Source: Fredinandcohnia onubensis (lineage in GTDB: Bacteria; Bacillota; Bacilli; Bacillales; Bacillaceae_L). Taken from it: 64,000 bases of DNA. The stretch lies in contig NZ_JAPSKV010000009.1 in assembly GCF_031181385.1 (NCBI RefSeq), positions 62,001 to 126,000 on the forward strand. Reading direction: 5' to 3'. This document shows, in pieces, positions 26,280-36,810 of the stretch. The translations under genes and the position numbers were made by a program. Positions within the stretch are counted from its first letter, which is position 1, and every line of letters starts with the position of its first letter. The notes beneath the pieces were generated by a model. The model ran no database searches. It was not told the origin of the DNA and worked only from the letters and a program-made list of their open reading frames with translations.

Positions 26280-26795
26280 TTACTTGCCTCCTCCAGGATG
26301 TGGTTTTGCTTTTCCTAAATATAAATAACCATCTTTTACTTCACTTTCAAATACATCTAATGGGCCCATTGGTGGTGTACCTGGCACGTTCATACCATCC
26401 TTTTCATATAAACCATAATGACAAGGACAGAAGAAACGATCTGGGTTAGCTGGATCTTCACCCCAAGAAACTGCACACCCAAGGTGCTTACATACCGGTG
26501 ACAATGCAATGATGTCGCCGTTATCTTTTTTATAAACCCATGCTGAATTTGGAACCTCTGATTCATACCATCCATCAACTTGATTTATTTTAAAATCAAA
26601 TTTTTGAGGTTCATTTGAAATCTTATCAACACTTACCACTTGTACCATGTCTTGTTCAGCATCCTGCTGAAGTAATGGGTCAACTGCAAAGCGAACCATT
26701 GGCATTAACATCCCAGCTGCCATGAATCCACCTACACCTGTTAGTGTATAGTTTAGAAATTGACGTCTTGAAACCCGTTGTTTATTCTCGCTCAT
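26280..26795 (-). CDS. qcrA: menaquinol:cytochrome c reductase Rieske iron-sulfur subunit
   Basis: A 171-residue Rieske protein. The N-terminus has a twin-arginine-like SRRQFL followed by a hydrophobic anchor. The [2Fe-2S] ligands are in CKHLGCAVSW and CPCHYGLYEKDG. First gene of qcrABC, with a sigma-A promoter at 26869-26897. Confidence 0.97.
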   Translation of the reverse strand: MSENKQRVSRRQFLNYTLTGVGGFMAAGMLMPMVRFAVDPLLQQDAEQDMVQVVSVDKISNEPQKFDFKINQVDGWYESEVPNSAWVYKKDNGDIIALSPVCKHLGCAVSWGEDPANPDRFFCPCHYGLYEKDGMNVPGTPPMGPLDVFESEVKDGYLYLGKAKPHPGGGK

Positions 26796-26868
26796 TTTTT
26801 TCCCCCCTCTATGCTAAGCTAAGTCCACTCCGGACATAATTGTACACATTTAAAACTAGGACATTCTC

Positions 26869-26897
26869 ATGATATATCAATATTTGGTACAGGTCAA
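26869..26897 (-). promoter_or_regulatory. sigma-A promoter of qcrABC
   Basis: TTGACC (26892-26897) and TATCAT (26869-26874) on the minus strand, spacing 17. The leader of about 70 nt ends with the ribosome site GAGGGGGG. Confidence 0.75.
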
Positions 26898-26985
26898 TAA
26901 TAGGATTTACCGAAACAATGGCAACTATGTGACTTTCTTAGGAAAAGTAAGGAATTTTTCAATATTATTGCTAAATAATGATGAA

Positions 26986-27444
26986 TTATCTTTGCCAGAT
27001 GTTTGTAAATAATGTGACCAGTTGTTTCATTTGATCTTGAAGCATCGTTTGTTTATATTTTTCTTCAACATATTCAAGCGGTAAAGTAGGAAGCCAAATT
27101 AGGGATCCATTTAAATCGGATTCGACCTGTTTCCAGCTGCTATCAGACGTGATAAATATGGTGTGTTTCATACCACCACTATTTAGATCGCTTGTCCATT
27201 GATTTAATCGAACTTTCGACATTTCAAGTTCTTCACCATTTGAATACGTAAACGCAGGAAATAGAATAATCCTTCCTTTAAATTGACGTTCCACATCATT
27301 CGAAAGAATGGTAATAAACTCCCCCATCGAAACAGTATTTTTTAAGTTTCCTTCAAGCGAGACAGGAATGAGCGGAATGACAGCTGTATCAACATATTCC
27401 TTTGCTTGAATGTACACATCCATATCCTTGGTTACCCATTTCAT
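26986..27444 (-). CDS. ypiF: YpiF family protein (DUF2487)
   Basis: A 152-residue soluble protein starting MKWVTKDMDVYIQAKEYVDTAVIPLIPVS, matching YpiF by start and position upstream of qcrA. ATG 27444 has AGAAAGGAAG upstream; the longer frame would start inside the ypiB terminator. Function unknown. Confidence 0.88.
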   Translation of the reverse strand: MKWVTKDMDVYIQAKEYVDTAVIPLIPVSLEGNLKNTVSMGEFITILSNDVERQFKGRIILFPAFTYSNGEELEMSKVRLNQWTSDLNSGGMKHTIFITSDSSWKQVESDLNGSLIWLPTLPLEYVEEKYKQTMLQDQMKQLVTLFTNIWQR

Positions 27445-27520
27445 TATGTATGCTTCCTTTCTCAATTGCGTTATGAAGTAATGATAAACTCCTAAACTAC
27501 CATACCATATTCTGGACAAA

Positions 27521-27548
27521 TAAAAAAGACTGACACACTTTGTCAGCC
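27521..27548 (-). terminator. terminator of ypiA-ypiB
   Basis: GGCTGACA and TGTCAGTC pair on the minus strand and are followed by TTTTTTATTT. Confidence 0.9.
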
Positions 27549-27567
27549 CCAATGTTTACACAACCCT

Positions 27568-28104
27568 CTATAATTGTTTAAGTTGTTCAGTTAGCCTTTT
27601 AAACGCTGTCTCATCCTGTTTGTCAAGCGCCTCATCAATCCTCTTCAACAGATGTTCTTTTTGAAACATATGAATGGATTCCTCAAGAAACTTTTTCGCT
27701 AGCTCTTTATCCTGTTCGTTCACTTGAAGATGTTTTGGCATGTATGGATTCTCTTCAAGTACAGCCACATAATTCGGAGAATGGAAGGAGGATCTGAAAT
27801 TTAGTTGAATATAAATTTCTTCTTCCCTATTTAGTCGAATATCATGAAATGACTTTTCAGCATCAGTGGTCATGACATTTTCCTTATAAAAACGGAAGGG
27901 TACATCATCAACACAATGAGTCGACATAATGATTCCTCGAGGGCAGTATTGGGCTTGCTCGACAAAGTGGACATTTTTCATGAGTTGGTCATGGCTCATT
28001 AAGTAGTTTAAAATCCAAACACACTCTCTTCTCTTTAGCTGATAATTATTCAGAAACCAGCGAATGAAGTCTTTTTTCTCGTTGACAGATACAGGGGTAG
28101 TCAT
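27568..28104 (-). CDS. ypiB: YpiB, UPF0302 protein with C-terminal IDEAL domain
   Basis: A 178-residue protein with the conserved block [20 protein letters not shown] near the start, [18 protein letters not shown] in the middle, and a C-terminal IDEAL motif ([17 protein letters not shown]). ATG 28104 fits the family start; GAGGAGGG lies 9-10 nt upstream. Paired with ypiA as in B. subtilis. Function unknown. Confidence 0.9.
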   Translation of the reverse strand: MTTPVSVNEKKDFIRWFLNNYQLKRRECVWILNYLMSHDQLMKNVHFVEQAQYCPRGIIMSTHCVDDVPFRFYKENVMTTDAEKSFHDIRLNREEEIYIQLNFRSSFHSPNYVAVLEENPYMPKHLQVNEQDKELAKKFLEESIHMFQKEHLLKRIDEALDKQDETAFKRLTEQLKQL

Positions 28105-28209
28105 CGCATGCTTCCCTCCTCTGCTAGTATGGAGTAATTTAATGTTATACTTCAACATTCACATCAAAATATCCTTCAAAAGGATGTTAAAAACAACAGA
28201 ACTTTAAGC

Positions 28210-29463
28210 TTATTCCAGTTCGGATATTAATTCTTCAATCTCGTACTTCATTGGGTCAAGCTTAAGGAGTTCCCTAAATACTTCGATTGCCTCTTCCCGT
28301 TTACCGTCCTCCAATAGGAAATATCCAAACTCTTCTAAAAACTCTGGAGTTTCTTTAAAAGAAGTATATGCATGACGGTAATGGTTTAATGCATCCGAAT
28401 ATTGTTCTAGTTTATTTTTTGCAAACCCAAGGTCCCACTCAAATTGTTCATCATATTCGCCATAGCTCATGACATTATCGAGGCATTCCACAACATCCTC
28501 GAATCTTTCTTCGCGCAATAGAAACTTTGAAAGTTGTAAAGTTGCTTCCAGATATCCTGGATCAATTCCAACTGCAGCGCGAAGGTACTTCTCAGCATTT
28601 TCTTTATCACCAAGTAGCATTGATATTTTGCCCGCATAAAATGTGAGTTCTTTATTTAATGACTCCACTTCTAGGCCCTCTAAGAGGATCTGAAAGCTTT
28701 CCGTGAAGCTTCCTTCTTCTTCATATGCTTTAGCAAGGTATAAATAAAGTGAACCATAGTCCGGGTCTAGCTCTTTTAGTCTAGAAAGAATCTCGATTGC
28801 CTTTTTAAAGTATTTTGCCTGAAAAGCAGTAACGCCGAATCCAAACAACGTATTACTATCTTCTTGTTTTTTGATTGCTTCTTCATAATACGGAAGAGCC
28901 TCTTCAAATTTACCTGTTGTACTATAGCTTTCCGCGATTCTGGCGTTAACATTTACACCTGCTACTTCGTCATTATCCTGTAAAACCTGCATATAATAAG
29001 GAATGCTTTTGCTGTATTCGCCGTGAGTTAAATACAATTCCGCTAAAGCAAAATCAATGATTGGCTCATCATCTGACTTTTCCTTAGCTAACAGAAGTTT
29101 TTGCTCACTCACTTCGTGTAAACCCTGCATCTGAAACAGGTCAGCTTGCAAAACAAGGGATTCCAAATAGACTGGGTCATCCTCTGAAATTTGCTCGAGA
29201 ATTTCAATTGATTCCTCTTCCATATCTAGATCAATCATGATTTCTGCTAAAAATACAAAAAGCTCACCTTCATCAGGGTATCTTGCGATTAATTCCTCAA
29301 CGATTTCTTTGGCTTCTTCGACAAAGCCCCATTTATAGTAACTTTCTGCAATGGTGTATTTTTCATCATCATTGGAGTATTCTCTTAGCTTCTTTAAAGC
29401 TTTGAGCCCTTCTTCAACATTACCATCTTCAACTAACTGAATTGCACTCTCTAATCTATTCAT
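28210..29463 (-). CDS. ypiA: YpiA, tetratricopeptide-repeat protein
   Basis: A 417-residue acidic protein made almost entirely of TPR helices, about ten repeats with recognisable positions (for example AESYYKWGFVEEAKEIVEEL and YLEATLQLSKFLLREERFED). No signal or membrane span. GAGGAG lies 11 nt before the ATG. It lies between the aromatic supra-operon and ypiB. Probably a protein-interaction scaffold; partner unknown. Confidence 0.9.
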   Translation of the reverse strand: MNRLESAIQLVEDGNVEEGLKALKKLREYSNDDEKYTIAESYYKWGFVEEAKEIVEELIARYPDEGELFVFLAEIMIDLDMEEESIEILEQISEDDPVYLESLVLQADLFQMQGLHEVSEQKLLLAKEKSDDEPIIDFALAELYLTHGEYSKSIPYYMQVLQDNDEVAGVNVNARIAESYSTTGKFEEALPYYEEAIKKQEDSNTLFGFGVTAFQAKYFKKAIEILSRLKELDPDYGSLYLYLAKAYEEEGSFTESFQILLEGLEVESLNKELTFYAGKISMLLGDKENAEKYLRAAVGIDPGYLEATLQLSKFLLREERFEDVVECLDNVMSYGEYDEQFEWDLGFAKNKLEQYSDALNHYRHAYTSFKETPEFLEEFGYFLLEDGKREEAIEVFRELLKLDPMKYEIEELISELE

Positions 29464-29484
29464 AAAATCATTAACTCCTCTTAC

Positions 29485-30423
29485 CTATCTCTCTTTCACC
29501 AATACGTCCTTATCATAGGAAGATGCAAAAAAGCCAGGTTTTTTTACTATACATTCATTACCATAGCCGGAACGAAAGTATACATTAGCATCAACTTTTG
29601 TAAAATTACCTTTATGCATGGTGATTGTGGGTATAAGATTATGATAATCGAGAGTTGGCTTTTCATCAACTGAATAGCCTATAGAATCATGCTCATATAA
29701 ATTATAATCGAGTTCTCCACCTACACGTATATCCCCTTTGTCTGGATATATCCCGACCTTTTTTAACATATCAAAGGACAATGGTTCATTCTCAGTCGGA
29801 CAAACCGGTATCGTTGGAATTCGATTCTCTTCAGTAATAACTCTCCACATCTCGTCCTTTCGATTACTATTAAAAATCGGCTTCTCTTTCATTTTCCACT
29901 CAGGGATGATTGGAATTTGAAAAGAATGGTAGGATTCCCTAATCCACCCCCATGGCACCTTGTTTAGATCGTCCACTTTTTCAATTGTGACAATAATGAC
30001 AGGGACTTTTTTTCGCCTACAGGCAACAATGATAGATGGCGTTAAGGCTTCAAGGGGAATACGAATTCCTAAATAATAATCAATTGGACTATTTAACAGG
30101 TAATGCCTAGTATTCTTTAGAGAGTTGCCCAGTTCGCGTTCGCTCTTTACGTCACTTATGACTAGTAAGGTTGTACAACCTTTTCTTAAGTACTTTTCCG
30201 TCACTTCCATTTTAAAGGATTGAAATGAATGCTCTTTTGAAAAGGAGTAGTTAATCATAACGTGACCAGGTGTTAATAAGTATTGTGATAGGTTTGTCTT
30301 CATAAAAGAGAGTCTTTTGAGGTTTTCTTTCATATAATCAACGCGTTGATTTTTAATAAGAATTGAGCATGTTATGACCCTATTATCCTTTAAAACATTC
30401 GCTTTTTCTAATATATATGGCAT
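29485..30423 (-). CDS. amidohydrolase-like protein without HxH metal site
   Basis: A 312-residue protein, ATG 30423 with GGGGAGG 4 nt upstream. The start PYILEKANVLKDNRVITCSI resembles the first strands of cyclic amidohydrolases. LTPGHVMINYSFSKEHS stands where PGxIDxHvH is expected, and YLRKGCTTLLVI matches the following GGxTT block. Near the end, GIYPDKGDIRVGGELDYNLY matches the GL.P.KG.I.vG.DADlv block of dihydropyrimidinase/dihydroorotase-type enzymes. The metal-binding HxH is absent and the barrel is much shortened (family about 430-470). I know no B. subtilis counterpart here. It lies 21 nt upstream of ypiA. Likely non-catalytic; role unknown. Confidence 0.68.
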   Translation of the reverse strand: MPYILEKANVLKDNRVITCSILIKNQRVDYMKENLKRLSFMKTNLSQYLLTPGHVMINYSFSKEHSFQSFKMEVTEKYLRKGCTTLLVISDVKSERELGNSLKNTRHYLLNSPIDYYLGIRIPLEALTPSIIVACRRKKVPVIIVTIEKVDDLNKVPWGWIRESYHSFQIPIIPEWKMKEKPIFNSNRKDEMWRVITEENRIPTIPVCPTENEPLSFDMLKKVGIYPDKGDIRVGGELDYNLYEHDSIGYSVDEKPTLDYHNLIPTITMHKGNFTKVDANVYFRSGYGNECIVKKPGFFASSYDKDVLVKER

Positions 30424-30510
30424 CAAACCTCCCCTTTCGCAAATCTTAGTCTTAAGACAAGCTATGCAAAAAGTAGTGGATGTATGTTAGTTTTTGTTTT
30501 TAATAAAACA

Positions 30511-30541
30511 GAAAACCCATGGAAATTTTCCACGGGTTTTC
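30511..30541 (-). terminator. terminator of the aromatic supra-operon (after aroA)
   Basis: GAAAACCCGTGGAAA and its partner TTTCCATGGGTTTTC pair with one wobble and are followed by TGTTTTATT on the minus strand. Confidence 0.85.
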
Positions 30542-30545
30542 ATTC

Positions 30546-31844
30546 TTAATCTTCCTTTATTAATAAATCAAGGTGTTCAAAAAAGCTTGGGTATGAAACT
30601 TTAATGGAATCATAATCTTCAAGAGACACTTCATTACCCGCAATACATGCTGCAACAGCTAGCATCATGCCAATTCTGTGGTCTCCATGACTATGAACAT
30701 GTCCACCCGTTAATTGTTTCTTCTCACCTGCTATAATCATACCGTCATTTGTCGGTTCAATTGAAACTCCAAGTTTAGAAAGCTCGCCGACAACTGTGTC
30801 AATTCGGTTTGTTTCCTTTACCTTAAGCTCCTCGGCATCTTTTATAATTGTTTTCCCTTCAGCCTGTGTTGCCAAAAGCGCAATGACTGGAATCTCGTCA
30901 ATTAAACGCGGAATGAGGTCACCACCAATTTCAATCCCTCTTAATTCAGAAGTTTGGATTGTTAGATCAGCTATAGGTTCGTTATTTTCCACTCTCTCAT
31001 TCTCGATTTCTAGACGTGCTCCCATTTTAACAAGCACATCAATAATACCTGTCCTAGTTGGATTCATTCCCACATTTTTCAATGTAATTCGACTGTTTGG
31101 TACAATAGCCCCTGCAACAAGGAAAAATGCAGCAGACGAAATATCCCCAGGAACCTGAATATTTGTTCCTATGAGCTTCTGTCCGCCTTTTACTTTAACA
31201 GTTAAACCTTCCTCTTCAACATCACAGCCATAGGCACGCAGCATGCGCTCAGTATGGTCTCTTGATTTATGCGGCTCTGTAACAGATGTTGTTCCTTTCG
31301 CATTTAAACCCGCTAAAAGAATAGACGATTTTACTTGAGCACTTGCTACAGGAGAAACATAGTCAATTCCCTGTAATTCGCCACCTCGAATTGAGAGTGG
31401 AGTAAAATTCCCATCTTCTCTTCCATCGATTTTTGCTCCCATTTGACGCAATGGTGCTGTTACCCGCTTCATTGGCCTCTTTGCAATTGACTCGTCCCCA
31501 ATCATGCAAGTATGAATTGGAATACCGGAAAGAAGTCCGACCATTAATCTTGTGGTTGTTCCAGAATTACCTGTATCTAATACTACATCTGGTTCACGTA
31601 ACCCTTTAAAACCTACTCCTTCAATTTCAACATGGTCCTTATCCTGTGTAATTTTCACACCAAGTTTTTCAAAACAGCTAATAGTACTTAAGCAGTCTTC
31701 ACCAGGTAAAAAATTGTCCACAACAGTTTTCCCATCTGCAATTGCTCCAAGCATTATAGAGCGATGGGAGATGGATTTATCACCAGGAATATCAATTGAA
31801 CCATTGAGACCTGTAATATTTGTACGTAGCTTTATTGAATCCAT
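30546..31844 (-). CDS. aroA: 5-enolpyruvylshikimate-3-phosphate synthase
   Basis: Sixth shikimate step (called aroE in B. subtilis). The 432-residue protein has [35 protein letters not shown], the [13 protein letters not shown] block and [15 protein letters not shown] 31844 has TAGGAG 7-8 nt upstream; TTG 31862 would precede that site. Last gene of the supra-operon. Confidence 0.96.
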   Translation of the reverse strand: MDSIKLRTNITGLNGSIDIPGDKSISHRSIMLGAIADGKTVVDNFLPGEDCLSTISCFEKLGVKITQDKDHVEIEGVGFKGLREPDVVLDTGNSGTTTRLMVGLLSGIPIHTCMIGDESIAKRPMKRVTAPLRQMGAKIDGREDGNFTPLSIRGGELQGIDYVSPVASAQVKSSILLAGLNAKGTTSVTEPHKSRDHTERMLRAYGCDVEEEGLTVKVKGGQKLIGTNIQVPGDISSAAFFLVAGAIVPNSRITLKNVGMNPTRTGIIDVLVKMGARLEIENERVENNEPIADLTIQTSELRGIEIGGDLIPRLIDEIPVIALLATQAEGKTIIKDAEELKVKETNRIDTVVGELSKLGVSIEPTNDGMIIAGEKKQLTGGHVHSHGDHRIGMMLAVAACIAGNEVSLEDYDSIKVSYPSFFEHLDLLIKED

Positions 31845-31886
31845 ATTACCACTCCTAATCAAATACCCCTTTGTGTTTTTAATACG

Positions 31887-32999
31887 CTATCCATTAAATG
31901 TTTCATAATTCGTCTTGCTTTCAATACATAACTTAGCTTTGGCACGATCCTCGTCACTTTGGAAACTGATACGTAACGCACCGTATATTTCTTCTCTTGT
32001 CTCAATTATTCTGATATTCGTAATACTAATTCTTTCTTGAGCGAGAAGTCCTGTGATTTCCGAAACGACACCAGGATAATCCGGAATATCAACATATAAA
32101 TCGTAGAATGAAGGTATAGCACCTTTTGTACGAGTAGGAAGTCCATCGCGAAAATTTTTGGCATCCATAAAATAATTATAAATATCATCGCCATTTCCAC
32201 TTTCTACAAAGTTTCGGATTTGTTCCATTTCGTCAATCCAATTTTCAAAAAGATCTAGTAATACATTTCGATTATGTAATAATATATCACGCCACATGGA
32301 CGGATTACTAGATGCAATTCTAGTAATATCGCGAAAACCACCTGCTGCTAGTGGACGAACTAGTTCATTTTTTTGATCATATTTTAGTGCTTGATGTACA
32401 AGACTTGCTGCAACAATATGTGGAAAATGGCTAATTACACCAGCAACACGATCATGCTCCTCAGGAGTCATAATAACAAAATTTGCTTTTGTTCCCTTTA
32501 ATAGTGTTTTAAGTTGTTCTACACCAAGTTTACTAGAAGGTGATTCATTATGGGGGGTAAAAATATAAAAAGCATTCTCAAACAAGTGTTCCTTCGCAGC
32601 AACAACACCACTTTTATGAGAACCAGCCATTGGATGGCCGCCGATAAAGGTTACACCAATCTCCCCAAAAATGGAATCTGCTGTATGAACAATTTCCTGT
32701 TTCGTACTCCCCACATCAGAAACGATGACATCTTTTTTTAGCTCATATGAGCTGAGCTCATGAATAATGTCAATGGTCCGCTTTACTGGAACCGATATAA
32801 AAATATATTCACATGTATGTACGACATCCTCTAGCTTAAATACCACTTCATCAATCACTTGTAACGTTTTTGCCAACAGTGATGATTCTGTATTGCTATC
32901 AAAACCATAAATTGTAGCATCAGGATGTTCCTTCTTTATCGCAAGTGCAATTGAACCCCCTATTAAACCAAGTCCAATTACTAATATATTTTTTCCCAT
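31887..32999 (-). CDS. tyrA: prephenate dehydrogenase with C-terminal ACT domain
   Basis: Tyrosine branch enzyme. Rossmann motif VIGLGLIGGSIALAI at the start, VSDVGSTKQEIV and GGHPMAGSHKSG of the catalytic domain, then an ACT domain (LYVDIPDYPGVVSEITGLLA..., residues about 295-370), probably for tyrosine feedback. 370 residues. Confidence 0.96.
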   Translation of the reverse strand: MGKNILVIGLGLIGGSIALAIKKEHPDATIYGFDSNTESSLLAKTLQVIDEVVFKLEDVVHTCEYIFISVPVKRTIDIIHELSSYELKKDVIVSDVGSTKQEIVHTADSIFGEIGVTFIGGHPMAGSHKSGVVAAKEHLFENAFYIFTPHNESPSSKLGVEQLKTLLKGTKANFVIMTPEEHDRVAGVISHFPHIVAASLVHQALKYDQKNELVRPLAAGGFRDITRIASSNPSMWRDILLHNRNVLLDLFENWIDEMEQIRNFVESGNGDDIYNYFMDAKNFRDGLPTRTKGAIPSFYDLYVDIPDYPGVVSEITGLLAQERISITNIRIIETREEIYGALRISFQSDEDRAKAKLCIESKTNYETFNG

Positions 33000-33027
33000 C
33001 TCATCACCACCGATAATAGAAACACTA

Positions 33028-33050
33028 ATGGGGGTTACATTGAACCCCCA
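33028..33050. repeat. hairpin between hisC and tyrA
   Basis: TGGGGGTT and AACCCCCA pair across a 6-nt loop in the 56-nt spacer. There is no U-tract, so it may modulate mRNA processing or stability within the supra-operon. Confidence 0.7.
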
Positions 33051-33055
33051 CAGTT

Positions 33056-34153
33056 TTACTTCTGTTGATTTGCTAACATCTCTGAAAGTATCGCTATAAG
33101 TTCACTATTTTGTTCTTCTGTGCCAACAGTAATACGAAGGCTAGTTGGAAAGCCCAGAGCATTTCCTGAGCGAACAATGAAGCCCCGCTCCAATAAATAG
33201 TGAAACACATCATCACCTGGTTGTTTAAAATCAATCAAAATAAAATTACCGAACGATGGATAATAAGATAATTGATTTTCCTCACAGAAACTATAATACT
33301 GCTGCAAGCCTTGTTTGTTTTTCTCAACATATGAAGCGATAAAATCTTGATCATCTATTGCAGCAGCTGCTGCTATTTGACCTACTCGATTTGAATTGAA
33401 CGGCTGACGAACAGGTTCAATTTTATTGATGAAATCACTATTTCCAATTGCATAGCCAACGCGAAGTCCACCAAGGCCATATGCCTTTGAAAAAGTCCTT
33501 AAAACAAGTAGGTTAGGATAGTCATTTAGAAGGGCAACAGTATTTGGATAATCCTTTTCATTTGCCGCAAATTCATAATAAGCTTCATCCATTACAATTA
33601 GGACATGCTTTGGAACTTGCTTCAAGAAATGATGAAGTCTCTCTGAGTTCACATACACTCCTGATGGGTTGTTTGGAGAGCAAACCCAAACAATTTCCGT
33701 ATTCTCATCAATTTGCTTGAGCATTCCATCAAGGTCATGATGACCATCAATTAGCTCAACCTCACGTACCTCTGCCCCTTCTATAATGGCATTATGCTTA
33801 TACTGCGAAAATGAAGGATTAGCCATAACTGTATTTTTGCCGGGTGCAAGCAAAGCAACCGTAATAATGTGAATGACATCGTCAGACCCATTCCCAAAAA
33901 GAAGTTGTGAACCATCTACACCTAAGTGCTTTGCAAGCTTTTCTCTAAGCACTGTTGCATAGCCATCAGGGTAAATTGCAAATGAGTCCAAGCTGTTTTT
34001 AACTGCTTCTTTTACTTTTTCCGAGCATCCATATGGATTTTCATTTGAAGCTAGTTTCACAATCTTTTCTAAACCGTATTCTCTTTTTACCTCTTCAATT
34101 GGTTTTCCTGGTTGATATGGTTTTAAATCTAATAACTGTTCCTTGATATTCAT
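33056..34153 (-). CDS. hisC: histidinol-phosphate / aromatic aminotransferase
   Basis: PLP enzyme that in Bacillus serves both histidine synthesis and the last step of tyrosine/phenylalanine synthesis. The 365-residue protein has [34 protein letters not shown] and the PLP-lysine motif [16 protein letters not shown]. Sits between trpA and tyrA, which explains its dual role. Confidence 0.96.
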   Translation of the reverse strand: MNIKEQLLDLKPYQPGKPIEEVKREYGLEKIVKLASNENPYGCSEKVKEAVKNSLDSFAIYPDGYATVLREKLAKHLGVDGSQLLFGNGSDDVIHIITVALLAPGKNTVMANPSFSQYKHNAIIEGAEVREVELIDGHHDLDGMLKQIDENTEIVWVCSPNNPSGVYVNSERLHHFLKQVPKHVLIVMDEAYYEFAANEKDYPNTVALLNDYPNLLVLRTFSKAYGLGGLRVGYAIGNSDFINKIEPVRQPFNSNRVGQIAAAAAIDDQDFIASYVEKNKQGLQQYYSFCEENQLSYYPSFGNFILIDFKQPGDDVFHYLLERGFIVRSGNALGFPTSLRITVGTEEQNSELIAILSEMLANQQK

Positions 34154-34168
34154 CTGAAGCTACACCTC

Positions 34169-34978
34169 TTAACTGTTAATTGGATGCAATACATCATCTA
34201 CAAAATTTTTAAAATGGGATAAGGCGGTAGCTCTTGTTTCTTCATTTACTAATTCTGGTAGATACTCTTCAATCTTTTGGATAAGGGCACTTCCCATGAT
34301 AACCCCATCACAATGGTCTTTAAGTGCTTCTACTTGAGAAGAATTAGAAATACCAAACCCAACCGCTACAGGAATATTACTATAGCGTTTTACCTCTTGT
34401 AAAAATGAGTATACCTCATTATTAAGCGAATTTCGAACACCTGTTACACCAAGGGATGAAACACAATATAAAAACCCTTGTGCATTCGAAGCGATCTTTT
34501 CAATTCGACTTAAAGAAGTTGGTGCAACTAGAGAGATAAATTTTAATCCCTCATTTTCACATTTTCTTCTAAGGTCTTCACTTTCTTCAAAAGGAAGGTC
34601 GGGAACAAGTAGTCCGTCAATACCATTTTGTTGCGCTAAAGCGAAAAAGTTTTCTTCTCCTAATTGTAGCACAGGATTGTAATAGGTAAAGATAATTACT
34701 GGAATTTTTAGACCTTTTTTTCTCATTACCGAAACAAGATTCATTGAGTTTTCTAGTGTAACCCCATTTTTAAGCGCACGCCCAGAAGCTCTTTGAATAG
34801 TAGGGCCATCTGCTAATGGATCTGAATATGGGATCCCTAATTCTATGATTGAAGCACCAGATTCCTGTAATGTTAAGGCGATTTCAACGGTCACATCAGG
34901 ATGAGGATCCCCTGCCACGATAAATGGGATAAATAATTTTTCAGCCTTGGGTAATCGGTTCGTAAAGGTTGTGTTCAT
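34169..34978 (-). CDS. trpA: tryptophan synthase alpha chain
   Basis: Cleaves indole-3-glycerol phosphate. TIM barrel with [14 protein letters not shown], the catalytic glutamate in [16 protein letters not shown] and the catalytic aspartate in [12 protein letters not shown], and [10 protein letters not shown]. 269 residues. ATG 34978 has AAGGGGGAG upstream and lies 38 nt inside the end of trpB, so the two are translationally coupled. Confidence 0.97.
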   Translation of the reverse strand: MNTTFTNRLPKAEKLFIPFIVAGDPHPDVTVEIALTLQESGASIIELGIPYSDPLADGPTIQRASGRALKNGVTLENSMNLVSVMRKKGLKIPVIIFTYYNPVLQLGEENFFALAQQNGIDGLLVPDLPFEESEDLRRKCENEGLKFISLVAPTSLSRIEKIASNAQGFLYCVSSLGVTGVRNSLNNEVYSFLQEVKRYSNIPVAVGFGISNSSQVEALKDHCDGVIMGSALIQKIEEYLPELVNEETRATALSHFKNFVDDVLHPINS

Positions 34979-36173
34979 TTTTAGCTCCCCCTTCTTCTAG
35001 ATATGTCATTAGTGAGTGAACGTCTTTGTCTCCTCGTCCGGATAAACAAACTAAGATTGATTCTTCTGGTGACATTTCTTTTGCCAACTGGATTGCTTTA
35101 GCCATCGCATGTGCGGATTCGATGGCTGGGATAATTCCTTCAACACGAGTAAGTAATTGCAAGGCATCGAGAGCTTCCTGATCGGTTACACTTTCATATT
35201 TCACTCTACCACTACTTGCAAGATATGCATGTTCAGGTCCAACACCAGGATAATCTAATCCAGCAGAAATGGAATAAGGTTCTGTAATTTGGCCGTGCTC
35301 GTCTTGAAGAAGATACGTAAGCGAACCGTGAATAATACCTTTTGTTCCTTTCGTAATTGTTGCTGCGTGTAACAATGTATCGACACCTTTTCCCGCTGCT
35401 TCAGCACCGACCAAGCGCACGTCATCATTTAGAAACGGATAGAACATACCAATCGCATTACTTCCGCCCCCCACACAGGCTACTACTGTTGAAGGTAATT
35501 GATTTTCGCGTTTTAAAAATTGTTCTCTTGCCTCATCACCAATAATTCGTTGGAAATCACGCACCATTTTCGGATAAGGATGTGGACCTACTACCGAGCC
35601 AATCATATAGTAGTGATCATCACAATTTTGTACCCAGTAACGGATTGCTTCATTCGTTGCATCCTTTAATGTTTGGTTTCCACTGGTAGCTGGAATTACT
35701 TCAGCACCTAAAAGTCTCATTCGAAACACATTTAGCTTTTGCCTCTCAATATCCTCTACACCCATAAAAACCTTACATTCTAATCCAAATTTAGCGGCCA
35801 CTGTAGCTGCTGCAACACCATGTTGACCCGCTCCTGTTTCAGCAATTATTTTTTTCTTACCCATTCTTTTTGCTAAGAGAGCTTGACCAATCGCATTGTT
35901 GATTTTGTGTGCGCCAGTATGATTTAAATCCTCACGCTTTAAATAGATCTTCGCACCACCTAATTCTTTCGTTAACTGATCAGCATATGTAAGTGCTGTT
36001 GGTCGACCTGAATATTCTTTTAAAATACGAGTATATTCGTTACGGAATTCTTCATCTTGATATGCCTCGTCTAATGCCTTTTCGATTTCTTCTAATGGCA
36101 TCATCAATGTTTCCGGCACAAATTTTCCACCAAAATCTCCGAATCTACCATTTTCATTTGGTACGTTCTTCAA
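34941..36173 (-). CDS. trpB: tryptophan synthase beta chain
   Basis: PLP enzyme joining indole and serine. Core motifs [16 protein letters not shown], the PLP lysine in [25 protein letters not shown] and GGGSNAIG. The start is taken as TTG 36173, with GGGTGG 6 nt upstream, giving 410 residues in step with the family; no ATG fits. It overlaps trpF by 20 nt. Confidence 0.95.
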   Translation of the reverse strand: MKNVPNENGRFGDFGGKFVPETLMMPLEEIEKALDEAYQDEEFRNEYTRILKEYSGRPTALTYADQLTKELGGAKIYLKREDLNHTGAHKINNAIGQALLAKRMGKKKIIAETGAGQHGVAAATVAAKFGLECKVFMGVEDIERQKLNVFRMRLLGAEVIPATSGNQTLKDATNEAIRYWVQNCDDHYYMIGSVVGPHPYPKMVRDFQRIIGDEAREQFLKRENQLPSTVVACVGGGSNAIGMFYPFLNDDVRLVGAEAAGKGVDTLLHAATITKGTKGIIHGSLTYLLQDEHGQITEPYSISAGLDYPGVGPEHAYLASSGRVKYESVTDQEALDALQLLTRVEGIIPAIESAHAMAKAIQLAKEMSPEESILVCLSGRGDKDVHSLMTYLEEGGAKNEHNLYEPITQG

Positions 36174-36810
36174 ATTTATCCACCCATTTCTCAATAGTCT
36201 GTATGATATTGTGATCTTTCTTTCCTTCATATTCAATCCCGCTTGAGATATCAAACCCATCGATCTTATAGCTTAGTAGGCTATCAATATTTTCAGGGCC
36301 TACTCCACCTGCAATGAAACAAGGAACCCCTTGTCGATTTGCTTCCTGTTGATAGACAGGAATTGACTGCCAATCAAATGTGATACCAGAGCCACCCCAA
36401 ACATTTGCAATCTTTGTATCAACAACATAACCATCAGCTACATCAGCAAACTCCTCCATCGTTCTTAGAGCTTGTTCATCGTGATGGATAACCTTCCAAA
36501 CAGTAGTCCCTGTCTTCTTTTTTAGTTGTTTAATAAAATCAACCGATTCTGTTCCATGACATTGGATAACGGATAAAGGGACATTTGCCAATACGGTCTC
36601 TATCTCTTCCAGCTCTGCATTAACAAAGATCCCAACAGTTTGTTTATCATTCAGATCAATTTTTTGTAACCATTGTTTCACATCAACAGGATTTACTTTT
36701 CGCTTACTGGTTGCAAAAATAAATCCGATATAATCCGCATTGCTTTTTGCAACCACTTGTAAGTCCTCGTATGATTTATTTCCACAATATTTAATGAGAG
36801 GTCGTTGCAT
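36154..36810 (-). CDS. trpF: phosphoribosylanthranilate isomerase
   Basis: TIM-barrel isomerase. [17 protein letters not shown] carries the catalytic cysteine, [10 protein letters not shown] the phosphate loop region and [11 protein letters not shown] the second loop. ATG 36810 has GGAGAGG upstream and gives 218 residues. An open frame continues upstream of it but only in the shadow of trpC. Overlaps trpC by 20 nt. Confidence 0.95.
   Translation of the reverse strand: MQRPLIKYCGNKSYEDLQVVAKSNADYIGFIFATSKRKVNPVDVKQWLQKIDLNDKQTVGIFVNAELEEIETVLANVPLSVIQCHGTESVDFIKQLKKKTGTTVWKVIHHDEQALRTMEEFADVADGYVVDTKIANVWGGSGITFDWQSIPVYQQEANRQGVPCFIAGGVGPENIDSLLSYKIDGFDISSGIEYEGKKDHNIIQTIEKWVDKFEERTK

Noticed and set aside
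28165-28190. Hairpin ATCCTTTTGAAGGAT as terminator between ypiA and ypiB
   Set aside because: Stem of only about 6 bp and a weak ATTTT tract; the real terminator of the pair lies after ypiB.
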